Assembly: GCA_002502245.1 (NCBI GenBank)
Contig: DAPW01000002.1
Span: forward strand, 1-43,207
DNA: 43,207 nucleotides
Direction of reading: 5' to 3'
From: Methanoregula sp. UBA154
Lineage (GTDB): Archaea > Halobacteriota > Methanomicrobia > Methanomicrobiales > Methanospirillaceae
Below are positions 33,972 through 42,979 of this stretch, one piece after another (position 1 is the stretch's first letter; the number at the start of each line of letters is the position of its first letter). The translations under genes were made by a program, and so were the position numbers. Under the pieces are notes generated by a model. That model did not search any database, was not told the origin of the DNA, and was given only the letters and a program-made list of their open reading frames with translations.

Positions 33972-35727
33972 TCACCTCGCCTTGCTGTGCTCTCCGGGTC
34001 TCCGGTCGACCTGCCGCTGGGTCGCGATCTCCTTTTTGGTATGTTCTGCCGCTTTCTCGCGGGAGATATCCTGCCCGATGAGGATCTTCATCTCTTCCTC
34101 CTCGCGTGCATACTGTTCTTTCAGCACCTCGATCCCGTTCTCCATCATCTTCCGCTTCCTCTCGAGCTCGCGCTTCTTCCTTTCGATCTCTTCTCTCTTG
34201 TTGAGCCGGTCGATGGATTCATTACTCTCCTGAGCCATACGGGCGGAACCGAAGAGGACGCCCGCTCTGCCCTTGTACACATCGAGAAGCTGGATGCCAT
34301 CTTTTGAGAGGACGAACTCGCGGAGCTGGTTTGAGTGGGCCATTCCCCGCACCTTGATGATAGAGAATGCACGGTTCCGTTCCCCGTCCCCCTCAACGTT
34401 CTTGAGGATGAGCCACGCGTCCATTAATGAAGATATGTGCATCTCGGTCGGCTCGATCGAATAGGCCCCGGCATCCGGGTCATTCGAAAGGCTGGTGAAG
34501 AACCCTGTTATCTGGAGGGACTTGGCAAAGTCGATGAGGCGCATCAGCATCGAGCGGACCTGGATGTCATCACCGATGGGGTAGAGGTTGGAGATAGGAT
34601 CGACTGCCACAACCCTTGGCCTGAACTCCCCGATGAGTTTCAGCATCACCGAGAGGTGCATCTCGAGGCTGTACGCCGTAGGCCGGACCGCGTGGAATTT
34701 CAGGAGGCCGGATTTCGTCCAGGGTTCGAGGTTTATCCCGATGGACACCATGTTCCGCATGAGCTGGCTCTCGGATTCCTCGGAAATGAAGAAGAGGCAC
34801 TTCTCGCCCCGCCTGCATGCTGCATCGATAAACTGTGCAGCGAGACTGGTCTTGCCGGTTCCCGCCTGCCCGGTGACAAGGATGGATGACCCGCGGTAGA
34901 ACCCTTTTCCCCCGAGCATCGTGTCGAGCCGGGGGATGCCGGCAGAGATCCGCTCATCCGATGCCGTGTGGGAGAGAGACAACGAGGTGATTGGGAGGAC
35001 GGAGATGCCATCGCTGCTGATCAGGAACGGGTACTCGTCCGTGCCATGGATGCTGCCGCGGTACTTGACAATGCGCAGGCGCCGGGTCGCGATCTGGTTC
35101 ATGATCCGGTGGTCGAGCGTGATGACGCAGTCCGCGACGTACTCTTCAAGGCCGAACTTGGTGATTGACCGGTCCCCGCGTTCACCGGTGACAACAGCCG
35201 TCACACCCCGGCCCTTGAGCCAGTGGAATAACCGGTGCAGTTCCGACCGGAGGATTGCCTCATTGGCAAAGCCTGAGAAGAGGGCTTCCAAAGTGTCGAT
35301 GGCGACTCTCTTCGCACCGACCTCATCGATCATCGAGCCGAGCCGGATGAACAGGCCTTCGAGGTCGTACTCGCCGGTCTCCTCGATCTCGGTGCGATCG
35401 ATGGCGATGTGGTCGAGGACCAGTTTTTTCCGGCGGACGAGGTCGTCGAGATCGAACCCCATCGACTTGAAATTTTTCTTCAGGTCGTCGATATTCTCCT
35501 CGAACGCGACAAAAACACCGGATTCCCGGTAATCAGCGATCCCCCGGATGATGAACTCCATGGCAAAGAGCGTTTTCCCGCATCCCGGGCCGCCGCTGAC
35601 AAGCGATGGCCGGCCTTTTGGTAGTCCGCCGCCGGTGATATCATCAAAGCCCTTGATGCCGGAGGGGATTTTCTCTAATTCTGCAGTTCCTGCAATTACG
35701 CCCGTTTTATTTTTTTTCGTGATCCAT
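33972..35727 (-). CDS. kaiC: KaiC family ATPase with a frameshift at its 5' end
   Basis: A double-domain RecA-fold KaiC, about 584 residues if one A is removed from the A8 tract at 35710-35717. Domain CI: GFDDITGGGLPKGRP, Walker A GGPGCGKT, EE in VAFEENIDD. Domain CII: RLDTMLGGKGFYRGSSILVT, Walker A GQAGTGKTS, EES in FFISEESES, and HISSLMDAW, where two adjacent Ser match the S431/T432 autophosphorylation pair of cyanobacterial KaiC. The end GRAGVLFGSARMAQE is typical of non-cyanobacterial KaiC, then a charged coiled coil. The ATG at 35727 follows an AGGGG site and TATA box, but reads into TAA after six codons; the kaiC frame is otherwise open from 35731 and has no ATG, GTG or TTG before 35561, inside CI. 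Confidence 0.93.
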
Positions 35728-35769
35728 CACGCCCCTTAGTCCCTTGAAGAAACTATTATTTGCACATGA

Positions 35770-35777
35770 TATATAAA
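35770..35777 (-). promoter_or_regulatory. TATA box of the kaiC operon
   Basis: The minus strand reads TTTATATA, the strongest TATA box in the window. It implies a start site near 35747, then about 20 bases with an AGGGG before the ATG at 35727. No other promoter-like sequence stands out between the genes of the operon. Confidence 0.6.
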
Positions 35778-36176
35778 CGGGGAGGGGTAGCCGGTTCATT
35801 CCTGAAAGGTGCTGATCTTTCGCGATACGGAATCTTTGAGTGGACTTAAAAATCAAGTATGCGCATGCGATTTGACTCTTGATTTCAGCGAAGGTTTTTC
35901 GGGAATTTATCACCAGCCGTCCAAAGGGTCCGGCACCTCCTGCAAAGGAGATAACTGCGATTGCAGCAACGACTTTTTCCTTCATAATTCTTAATAAAAA
36001 ACTTTTTTGAAGCTGATAAAATAGTCTCCCAGTTTGCAATTTTTGGAAAGATAGCCCTCATTTCGTATTTCCGAGAGTCATCGCTGTTTTTTGAAAACTG
36101 GACAAAGGACTATAGTCTCCGGTCATGATAGTGAATACCTGTCCGAAGCGGGCATACATATGCAGGTGAGAACATA
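35778..36176. other. Intergenic region upstream of the Kai operon
   Basis: A divergent region of 400 bases. It holds AT-rich stretches, a 10-base palindrome GACTATAGTC at 36108-36117, and a related ATAGTCTCC segment near 36023. The latter could be regulatory sites; neither is long enough to be sure. No gene is seen. Confidence 0.35.
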
Positions 36177-36389
36177 ATGCATGAACCGGGCAGTTGGGGC
36201 ATGATGAAGTGGCAGGAAGTACTCATGCAGGAAATGTGGGAAACGCTGACTGGCGACCAGAAACAAGTACTTATGAAGCGTATGGTTGACGAAAAGATCT
36301 TATTGAAACAGGACCATCTGAAGCACTTCCAGTTCAGGATCGAGACCATGAACATGGTCAGGCAGATGCTGGATCAGACCTGCAGATAA
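36177..36389 (+). CDS. Small Met-rich helical protein
   Basis: A 70-residue protein with nine Met, all helical in pattern (KWQEVLMQEMWETLTGDQKQ, then VLMKRMVDEKILLKQ and IETMNMVRQMLDQ). No family is recognised. A GGTGAG site lies seven bases before the ATG at 36177, and the frame has good composition, so it is probably real. It starts just beyond the divergent kaiC promoter region; a link to the clock operon is only positional. Confidence 0.6.
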   Translation: MHEPGSWGMMKWQEVLMQEMWETLTGDQKQVLMKRMVDEKILLKQDHLKHFQFRIETMNMVRQMLDQTCR

Positions 36390-36690
36390 ACAGGAAACCA
36401 AAAAAAATTTCATTGCCACTTACAAGGTTTTGACGAGATTGTATCTCTTCCGGATTTGTGAAAAACAGCAGGTTCTGACCCTGAACCGTACTATTTAAGC
36501 TGCCGCTATTCTGGTATCCTGGGCCGGTACCATGAACATGCTCTGCTACAGCAGATCGAACCGAACAATCCCGGTGCTTTGGAAATTGTCCGGCTACACC
36601 AGATCGTCACACCAACCTGGTCCATCAGACGGAGTGCACACCGAATTGCAAAAAATGGAATTCAGGAACATACTATTATTTTAATAAAAC
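36390..36690. other. Intergenic stretch without a recognised gene
   Basis: A 300-base gap before the PEGA gene. It contains short direct repeats (gctacagcagatcg and gctacaccagatcg, near 36544 and 36592) and an AT-rich run before the ATG at 36691 that may include its promoter. Confidence 0.35.
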
Positions 36691-37842
36691 ATGATGTCAC
36701 ACATGCCACAAAGATTACTGAACCCAAGATCGTTGTTTCTCACAGCGATCCTCATGATTGCTGTCATTGCCTGTATCACACCCGTAGCAGCTGACAGCGT
36801 CTCGTATATTCAGGTAAGTTCGAATCCTACCGAATCAATGGCCTGCCTCGACCACTATACCTGTCATCTGACGCCAACCACCTTTACAACAACCCCGAAC
36901 AGTTATCACACTCTCACGTTTTACAAGGATGGCTACCTGTCCTACACTACCCAGTCGGTTTATGCAAGCGCTCCAAACGTGACAACCAACATACTGGTGA
37001 CGCTCGCTTCGATCCCGTTGCAGACCGGCAGCCTGGATCTCGATGCCAGCCCGTCTGATGCAGCTATCTGGCTCGACAACCTGTATTATGGCACAACCCC
37101 GCAAATTATCGGAGGTCTTTCGGCGGGTGCCCATACATTGGTACTCAGGAAGGCCGGTTACTATGATTACACGGAATCGTTCATGATAGTAGCAGGCCAG
37201 ACCACTACAAAGAACCCGCAGTTGACGCCCTACACAAAAAATGCCGGCTATGGCGATATACGGATACAGTCGTATCCCACAGGAGCGGCAGTCTATGTGA
37301 ATAATAATTACATGGGCACAACCATTTCTTCCTCTGCTCTGTACATCACCCAGCTCAGCCCGGGATCTTATCCGGTCCGCATAAGCCTGGCAAATTACCA
37401 GCCGTATACCGCGACCGCCATTGTGACGGTCGGGGGTGTGTACGATATCCGTGCAAACCTGGTCCCGGTAACGCCCGGCCCGACTCCCGATATTAACGGC
37501 CAGATCACGGTCAGGTCAAGCCCGTCAGGCGCTAACATCTACCTTGACAATGCATACCGGGGAATAACGCCACTTACCCTTGTAGAGATCCCGCAGGGAA
37601 GTCATTCCATCATCCTGAAACTGAACGGGTACCAGGACTGGCAGTCGTCAGTAAACGTGGCGGCACGGAGCAGCACCGATGTGTCGGGAACGCTCGCCGC
37701 CAGCGTCCCCCAGGCAACCCCAACGGCAGTAGTCACCCAGCCTGCTCCCCTGCAGACCCGGTCCCCGATCCCGGTTATCACCATAATCGCTGCCATTGGA
37801 ATCTGCGGTGCAGCAGCCATAGCGTACAAAAAGAGAGAATAA
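36691..37842 (+). CDS. PEGA-domain surface protein
   Basis: A 383-residue exported protein. The signal peptide runs to about residue 35 (LFLTAILMIAVIACITPVAA). Four PEGA-like repeats follow: SVSYIQVSSNPTESMACLD, LDLDASPSDAAIWLDNLYYG, DIRIQSYPTGAAVYVNNNYMG and ITVRSSPSGANIYLDNAYRG; each closes with a 'G.H.L.L...GY' segment such as GAHTLVLRKAGY. A Pro/Thr linker leads to a C-terminal transmembrane helix (IPVITIIAAIGICGAAAIA) and KKRE, anchoring it outside the cell. PEGA domains are common in methanogen envelopes and probably bind S-layer or partner proteins. The first of several nearby ATGs is used. Confidence 0.88.
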   Translation: MMSHMPQRLLNPRSLFLTAILMIAVIACITPVAADSVSYIQVSSNPTESMACLDHYTCHLTPTTFTTTPNSYHTLTFYKDGYLSYTTQSVYASAPNVTTNILVTLASIPLQTGSLDLDASPSDAAIWLDNLYYGTTPQIIGGLSAGAHTLVLRKAGYYDYTESFMIVAGQTTTKNPQLTPYTKNAGYGDIRIQSYPTGAAVYVNNNYMGTTISSSALYITQLSPGSYPVRISLANYQPYTATAIVTVGGVYDIRANLVPVTPGPTPDINGQITVRSSPSGANIYLDNAYRGITPLTLVEIPQGSHSIILKLNGYQDWQSSVNVAARSSTDVSGTLAASVPQATPTAVVTQPAPLQTRSPIPVITIIAAIGICGAAAIAYKKRE

Positions 37843-37849
37843 CACCACC

Positions 37850-37857
37850 TTTTTTTT
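37850..37857 (+). terminator. Poly-T termination signal after the PEGA gene
   Basis: Eight consecutive T residues lie eight bases after the stop codon, as expected for archaeal termination. Confidence 0.5.
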
Positions 37858-38466
37858 AACAGAAGTTCGTTTCAGGCGAGCCCCCACTATCGTTACAGGG
37901 AGAAAATAACTCCTGAATAAACAGTCAGGAAAAACCGGTCTCCCATGAAAGGTCATGGGAAAAACCGGGGGATCATCTGAACGGTCTGCCGCCTTTCTTT
38001 TTTTTCCGGAGATCAAACGGGTATTTTGAATGATCTTTGCTCCACACCATCGTGTCCGGGACGGCTTTACCGGCCTAAACTTCTGAATTGTCAACCATTT
38101 TGTTTTAATTCCGTTTCCTGATAGAGTACCTTTTCTATCTGCCAATAGAAGGAATGACCCACAACGAGAGCGGGTAAGGGTAACCATTACATCCGTTGTT
38201 GCAAAATCTGTCTCAAAATCTGTTGTAGGGAAACAATTTGATATAATTTCCTGAACAAAGCCCACCGTGACAAGGAAAAAGCCCAGGGAATAATTCCATG
38301 GTGTCAGAATCCACCGGTTCATGGGGAACCGCTGTCAGTGTCCTTCAGAGAGTAGTGGTAACCGGATAGATCATGATGAAAACGGGGCAGGCAAAATTTG
38401 GTTACCAGGGATCTCCGGTCAGGTCCAGACACCGGCTGGGCAGGGTTTAAGGAGCGGAAGAGTTGA
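37858..38466. other. Intergenic stretch without a recognised gene
   Basis: A 600-base gap. On the minus strand near 38190-38320 a frame gives a partly hydrophobic sequence (WNYSLGFFLVTVGFVQEIIS) that could be a remnant of a membrane protein, but it continues into non-protein-like sequence. There is a T8 run near 37998 and no repeat module. Confidence 0.35.
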
Positions 38467-39573
38467 ATGCACATTTCAATAAAAAGCGATGGTCTTCAAC
38501 ATCGGAACCAACAATTGTCGGAAGATAATGACCTCAAACTATCTGAACTCAAGTACCGTCGCCTTTTCGAAACGGCAATGGACGGTATCCTGATCCTTGA
38601 CGGGGATACCGGAGAAATTTATGATGCGAACAAGTTTATTCTCGATAAACTCGGATATCCGCTGGATTATTTCAGGAAAAAACAGCTCTGGGAACTCGGG
38701 TTTATCAAGGATAAATCGTTTGCACAAAAAGCGTTTGCCCACTTAAAAGAGCATTCCTATATCCGGTATGAGGACTTACCGCTGGTGACCAAAGACGGGC
38801 GGAACCTTGAAGTCGAGTTCATCAGCAATGTCTATCAGGGAACAACCACACGATCATCCAGTGTAATATCCGGGATATTACCGAACGGAAACGGGTCGAA
38901 AAAGCCCTTGCCCTTGCCAGAATGAAACTGAACCTCCTCTACGGTATTACCCGGCATGATATCAACAATCAGCTCCTGGTGCTGATGGGGTACATCAGCA
39001 TCCTGGAACAGAAGCAGAACGATCCCGCACTTCTTTGAATATTTCGGGAAGTTAACGACCGCTGCGCAGCGGATCTCCGCTATGATCCAGTTCACCAAAG
39101 ACTACGAACAGGTCGGCGTCAATGCTCCAGCCTGGCTGGAATGCCGCACTCTGGTAGACACTGCAGCAAAAGAAGCCCCGCTCGGACAGATCATGGTCAA
39201 AAACGATCTCCCTGCCGGCACCGAAGTATTTGCTGACCCTATGATTTTAAAGGGTTTTTACAATCTCATAGACAATGCTGTCCGGTATGGCAAAAAGATC
39301 ACGATGGTCCGGTTCTTTCTTGAGGAACGTGATGGCAATCATGTCGTGGTGTGCGCAGATGATGGTGCCGGTGTCATTCCTGAAGATAAGGAACGGATCT
39401 TCGAGCGGGGTGTCGGGAAGAACACCGGGCTTGGGTTGACCATCTCCCGGGATATTCTCGTAATCACCGGCATCACGATCCGGGAAACCGGTGAACCGGG
39501 CACAGGTGCACGGTTCGAGATCACGGTACCGGAAGGAGCTTTCCGGTCTGCGGGAGACCCGGCATTATCCTGA
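38467..39573 (+). pseudogene. PAS histidine kinase broken by two frameshifts
   Basis: About 368 residues when joined. PAS domain (YRRLFETAMDGILILD, then YDANKFILDKLGYP); the frame shifts near 38840, after NVYQG. The next frame gives CNIRDITERKRVEKALA and the phospho-acceptor helix YGITRHDINNQLLVLMGY; it meets TGA at 39036, where one extra T sits in a cttcttt run, and the original frame resumes at EYFGKLTTAAQRISAM and runs through a full ATPase domain (N box LIDNAVRYG, DDGAGVIPED, NTGLGLTISRDIL). The two shifts cancel. The pattern fits either recent decay or two base-calling errors; repaired, it would be a soluble archaeal sensor kinase with no partner regulator nearby. Confidence 0.85.
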
Positions 39574-39854
39574 CATCTGTTCACCGTTACCTGAAACCTT
39601 TGGCGTGTCAGGATTCCTTTTGAGTTGTTCGGAATAAAACTGCTGATAATTCCGTCAATAACCTGATATAATCCCGACATTTCCATGCGGTTGTCATAAT
39701 TCTCCATTTTTTGATTCCTCTGTTGAAACCCTTCAGGTTTCTTACATCTTTTCCCTCAGGGATGCAATACGTATCTTTCTCTGCCGCATTTTCCAGGAAA
39801 GATCTGCCCGTTGGAAAAATATAGGATTACGTATCAACGTAGCCCCTGAATTCT

Positions 39855-40010
39855 CGCTTTTACAGGAAGCCCCCCTTGCGGCAGCCCTGCCCCCATTGGG
39901 GGCTCAATCGCGCATGCGATTCCTCAGTATTATCCAGAATCACGTTCGGGTAGTGCACTATCGCCACCAGGGCGCCATAGCAGCAGGGCGGACCCCCCGA
40001 AGCGCCGGTG
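39855..40010 (+). repeat. Diverged S-type repeat copy
   Basis: Shares gcagccctgccccc, gcatgcgattcct and attatc with 26775-26810, followed by a weakly conserved ctatcgcca...cagcagggcgg segment. It lies in a 680-base gap (39574-40252) with no gene. Confidence 0.55.
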
Positions 40011-40252
40011 TTTTTCGATCACCGGCAGGTGCACTTTTTCGCCTTCCATTTTTAGTAGGAAATTTTTCTTGCTTTTTCCCTCGTAAATCCTTCTTGAATT
40101 CAGCGGTTAAAATAACACGTTACCCAAAACATAGTATTAAAAAGTCAGCGCTCTCTGCTGTTTACGTTCCAATCAAGGGATGAAAAGACTGTGTCCTCCG
40201 GGTCCCTCGAAAACACCGGTACATTAAAAAGGAGTGCACCAGGTCATTCCCC

Positions 40253-40948
40253 TCAGCAGCCAAGGTTCCATACTGCCTGGTTCTGATAATCGAGGTTACC
40301 TACCACATAGGTCGTGTCGGGAGAGAACGAGGCTGGTATCTCATAGATGAGATACCCATCTGCCAGGTTACTTTCGCCGGGACTGATACCCCACAGGGTC
40401 CCGCCGTGGGTCCCGGCCTGCCCGACCTGGTTCGTATATTGTGTCCCACTTACTTTGTCGATGAGCACATCAGAACCGTGAACGGATGAATAATTGTACA
40501 TCTTCCCATCACTGTACACAACAAACTGTTCTGCTGAAGGAGCATGCATGGCCTGAGTCCCGACATACCTGACACGGATGAATATGATCAGGAAGGTGTT
40601 TCCTTCCCCGGATTTCTCCATGTTAAACCCGCTCTGCAGTTCCAGGGGTGGTGATGCAGCCGCCTGTTCGCGGGGGCTGTTCCATGAAGAGGATGTCCAG
40701 TTGTAGTGTGGCGTTACCTCATACCGGTACACGGTTGCAGAACCCTGTCCATTCACACCCCCGAAGTAGGCATACTGGTTCAGGCCCAGAGCATCTGGAA
40801 AGGGTACTGCGGTCTGAGCTGGTGATGGGCTCACCACTGCATTCGAAGGAACAGGCGTCTGGACCGGCCGGAATGAACTGGTGCATCCCGCGAAAAGGAG
40901 CACGAGGAATAAGAGGCCGCACGCAGTAATGGTTAAAAAATATTTCAT
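40253..40948 (-). CDS. Lipoprotein with a beta-sandwich domain, DUF4352-like
   Basis: About 231 residues. Lipoprotein leader (LVLLFAGC, Cys about residue 22), a Pro/Ser/Val linker, then a beta-rich domain: FLIIFIRVRYVGTQ, FVVYSDGKMYNYS and a final GYLIYEIPASFSPDTTYVVG that resembles the end of DUF4352/telomeric-type immunoglobulin-like domains common in archaeal envelope lipoproteins. ATG at 40948, 12 bases after the stop of the gene upstream, so the two are probably cotranscribed. Confidence 0.75.
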   Translation of the reverse strand: MKYFLTITACGLLFLVLLFAGCTSSFRPVQTPVPSNAVVSPSPAQTAVPFPDALGLNQYAYFGGVNGQGSATVYRYEVTPHYNWTSSSWNSPREQAAASPPLELQSGFNMEKSGEGNTFLIIFIRVRYVGTQAMHAPSAEQFVVYSDGKMYNYSSVHGSDVLIDKVSGTQYTNQVGQAGTHGGTLWGISPGESNLADGYLIYEIPASFSPDTTYVVGNLDYQNQAVWNLGC

Positions 40949-40960
40949 ACAATCCACTTC

Positions 40961-41602
40961 TCAAATCGGTTGTGCATGGATCTCGGCCGGAATCAGCTGC
41001 GTGAGCAGTATATCCGGCACCTGCTGGGAGGTATGGATCGCCATATCGAAATATGCCAGGTTATCCCGGTTCCCCTTATACTTCAGGTTTATCCTGAAAT
41101 TGGTATCCATAAGATTGATTACACCTAATGTGGTTATGACTGCGCGGCGCTCGGATATCACCCGCTCTTCACCTACCACCAGTTTCTGCCGGTCGCCATC
41201 AATATCCGAGATTAATTCGTTCTGGTACGAGAGCACACTCATCTGAGAGTTCCCGATTGCTATTGGCTGACCTTCGGGGAACGTCACTGCATAGTTGGTC
41301 GTGAAAGGCATCGCGTAACTGGTTGATACCGGCATAACCGATACCGACAGCGTCAGCAGGGCTATCACCGCGACAAGAATGGCAAGAACAATCAGTGATA
41401 CGATTATCGTCGTACCTGTTCCCCAACCCCCCTGTTGTTTTTCCCGGGCTTTTTCCCGGGCACGTTCCTCGTCCAGCGCCTGTTTCCGTCCTTTTTCTGT
41501 TGCCAGTTCCCGCTCGTGTTGCCGGTCCTGTTCCTCTTTTCGTCCCTGTTCCCGCGCCTGCTCCAGGCGTTTTTCATCATCCCGTGAAGTCAGATCATCC
41601 AT
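40961..41602 (-). CDS. Membrane-anchored protein with a charged cytoplasmic coiled coil
   Basis: About 213 residues. A highly charged N-terminal helix (REQGRKEEQDRQHERELATE, about residues 15-60) ends in GGWGTGTTI, then one transmembrane segment (VSLIVLAILVAVIALLTLSV) and an extracytoplasmic beta-rich domain of about 120 residues (FPEGQPIAIGNSQMSVLSY). No family is recognised. The start at 41602 is chosen because AGGAG lies nine bases upstream; the frame stays open for 43 more codons of poor composition. It is the first gene of a pair with the DUF4352-like lipoprotein. Confidence 0.72.
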   Translation of the reverse strand: MDDLTSRDDEKRLEQAREQGRKEEQDRQHERELATEKGRKQALDEERAREKAREKQQGGWGTGTTIIVSLIVLAILVAVIALLTLSVSVMPVSTSYAMPFTTNYAVTFPEGQPIAIGNSQMSVLSYQNELISDIDGDRQKLVVGEERVISERRAVITTLGVINLMDTNFRINLKYKGNRDNLAYFDMAIHTSQQVPDILLTQLIPAEIHAQPI

Positions 41603-42095
41603 ATAAAACCACTCCTGTTTCCCTGAATTATGTTCATCATTCCCGCTTTTGCTGGTTTTTTCCAGGGGACTTTTTTGATGTTGGTGATATCGTCCGGATA
41701 TTTCCTCTGGTGAATAACCGTTCAAGCACACGCTTCAAAGAGCGGGAGATTCTATTAATCTTTCCGGACGTTGCAAAATTTAGATAGTCACATACTGCAA
41801 TACATGAGTATTCCAGAGCGATTTTTTCAGGGAGTACCGCTTTTTTTACCGACTCCGACAGCATTCATTCGGGGAGCGGGACGGGATACGGCGAGTATTC
41901 AACGGTAGCATGACCGTCGGATTTCTGTACGATGGTTCATGTAAACACGGTAAAATCCGTTTTACATCAGATTTTGCAACAATCCCAAAGGTTTAATGGC
42001 CTTCCTGCTCCAAGGGGGCTTACTCTGATAGCGGCAGAGAAAATCCCCAAAAATTTCCAAAAAAATCATATCAGGGAAAGGAGTTGAGAACACCC
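41603..42095. other. Divergent intergenic region with a candidate operator
   Basis: A gap of about 490 bases between the envelope gene pair and the small-gene cluster. It contains a perfect inverted repeat GTAAAA/TTTTAC around TCCG at 41950-41965 and an AT-rich GTTTAAT at about 41992 that may be the TATA box of the small-gene cluster. No gene is seen. Confidence 0.4.
41950..41965. promoter_or_regulatory. Inverted repeat upstream of the small-gene cluster
   Basis: GTAAAA-TCCG-TTTTAC, a perfect 6-base arm palindrome about 130 bases before the first small gene and about 27 bases before a TATA-like sequence. It could be an activator or repressor site. Confidence 0.3.
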
Positions 42096-42323
42096 ATGAC
42101 AGACAATCTGAAAGTAAAGGTCAGCAAAGCCATCGATGACGCCCACGTGGCCGCCCATGCAGTTTATGATGATGCAAACGTTGCTGTTCATAACACCCTC
42201 AAAAGTGCAGGTAACGCAATGAATAATGCATCAGATGATGCAAAGATCGCGGCACACAAAGCGGATGCTGCAGCCAAAATCACAGCACACGAGGCCGGAT
42301 CCAAACGAAAGAAGGAGCAGTAA
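42096..42323 (+). CDS. Small Ala/His/Asp-rich helical protein
   Basis: A 75-residue soluble protein built of amphipathic helical repeats (DDAHVAAHAVYDDANVAVHN, then NNASDDAKIAAHKADAAAK) with about seven His residues and a basic tail (HEAGSKRKKEQ). No family is recognised; the pattern resembles late-embryogenesis-abundant or apolipoprotein-like stress proteins. ATG at 42096 with AAGGAG 12 bases upstream; a TTG at 42084 is too close to that site. Followed after 41 bases by a similar gene. Confidence 0.65.
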   Translation: MTDNLKVKVSKAIDDAHVAAHAVYDDANVAVHNTLKSAGNAMNNASDDAKIAAHKADAAAKITAHEAGSKRKKEQ

Positions 42324-42364
42324 CGCGAGGTAAAATTCTAAAGGTAATGCAGGAGTTGAAAACA

Positions 42365-42622
42365 ATGACAGAAAAAGGAAAAGGAAAGGTCGCCCCTGTA
42401 TCACAAACCGGTGCAAAAACGAAATCTCAGAAAGCAGCTGACAGGGCGGACAGAAAGGCAACCAAAGCGACCGAGGAAATGCACAGAATTGTTACTGCTT
42501 CGCTCGAAGAGTTGCAGCATCCAGGAGCGGGAGCACAGAACGTATCGCACGATCTGAAAACCGGTGTCCGCAAAGCGGTTGCCGGTGCAAAAAAGGCGCC
42601 ACACAAGGCCGGATCAAAATAA
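42365..42622 (+). CDS. Small Lys/Ala-rich helical protein
   Basis: An 85-residue basic protein (MTEKGKGKVAPVSQTGAKTK, AADRADRKATKATEEM, and a final KKAPHKAGSK). Its C-terminus resembles that of the preceding protein (HxAGSK), so the two may be related. It may bind nucleic acid through Lys-rich stretches or act as a stress protein; inference only. The ATG at 42365 has AGGAG nine bases before it; the ATG at 42347 would add six residues. Confidence 0.65.
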   Translation: MTEKGKGKVAPVSQTGAKTKSQKAADRADRKATKATEEMHRIVTASLEELQHPGAGAQNVSHDLKTGVRKAVAGAKKAPHKAGSK

Positions 42623-42645
42623 AGAAAATGGGAGTGACATAAACT

Positions 42646-42801
42646 ATGGCTGATTTAATCTATCTTGCGGTAATTTTCCTGGTACTTGCACTGGTGTTCT
42701 TTATCATGGGCATGAAGGGAATTGCCGGTTTCACCATGGAAATCGCAAAATGGCTTGTGATAATCTTCGTTATCGTTGCGATAATCACATTCATCCTGTA
42801 G
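42646..42801 (+). CDS. DUF1328-like small membrane protein
   Basis: A 51-residue protein with two transmembrane helices: LIYLAVIFLVLALVFFIMG and IAKWLVIIFVIVAIITFIL, joined by a GIAGF turn, the arrangement of the YtjA/DUF1328 family, which is linked to stress conditions in bacteria. Its ATG lies 23 bases after the previous stop, with GGGAG about 11 bases upstream, so all three small genes are probably one transcript. It is too short to be caught by most length cut-offs. Confidence 0.7.
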   Translation: MADLIYLAVIFLVLALVFFIMGMKGIAGFTMEIAKWLVIIFVIVAIITFIL

Positions 42802-42979
42802 CGGGATCCGTGAGGGGGAAAATAACAGGGAATCCGAAATGCCGGATGCAATTCCGGATACACCGGGTAATCCTTGTTTTTCCCTGTTTTCCTCTGACAT
42901 CAAGTTATCGCAATCGATCGTTTCTCTGATATGATACTGTAATACCGGAGTTGGGGGATAATGATGAAAAAATTGCTCT

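Noticed and set aside
35707..36039. 110-codon minus-strand frame ending in the MDHEKK peptide
   Set aside because: Its last six codons are the kaiC start, and the rest reads through the promoter region with no protein-like composition. It is explained by the frameshift, not a separate gene.
37648..38322. 224-codon minus-strand frame
   Set aside because: Half of it is antisense to the PEGA gene; only a short hydrophobic stretch looks protein-like, which is too little to call a gene.
38203..41983. 15-base inverted match ttgttgcaaaatctg between 38203 and 41983
   Set aside because: A match of this length is expected about once by chance in a 43 kb window, and the surroundings do not align.
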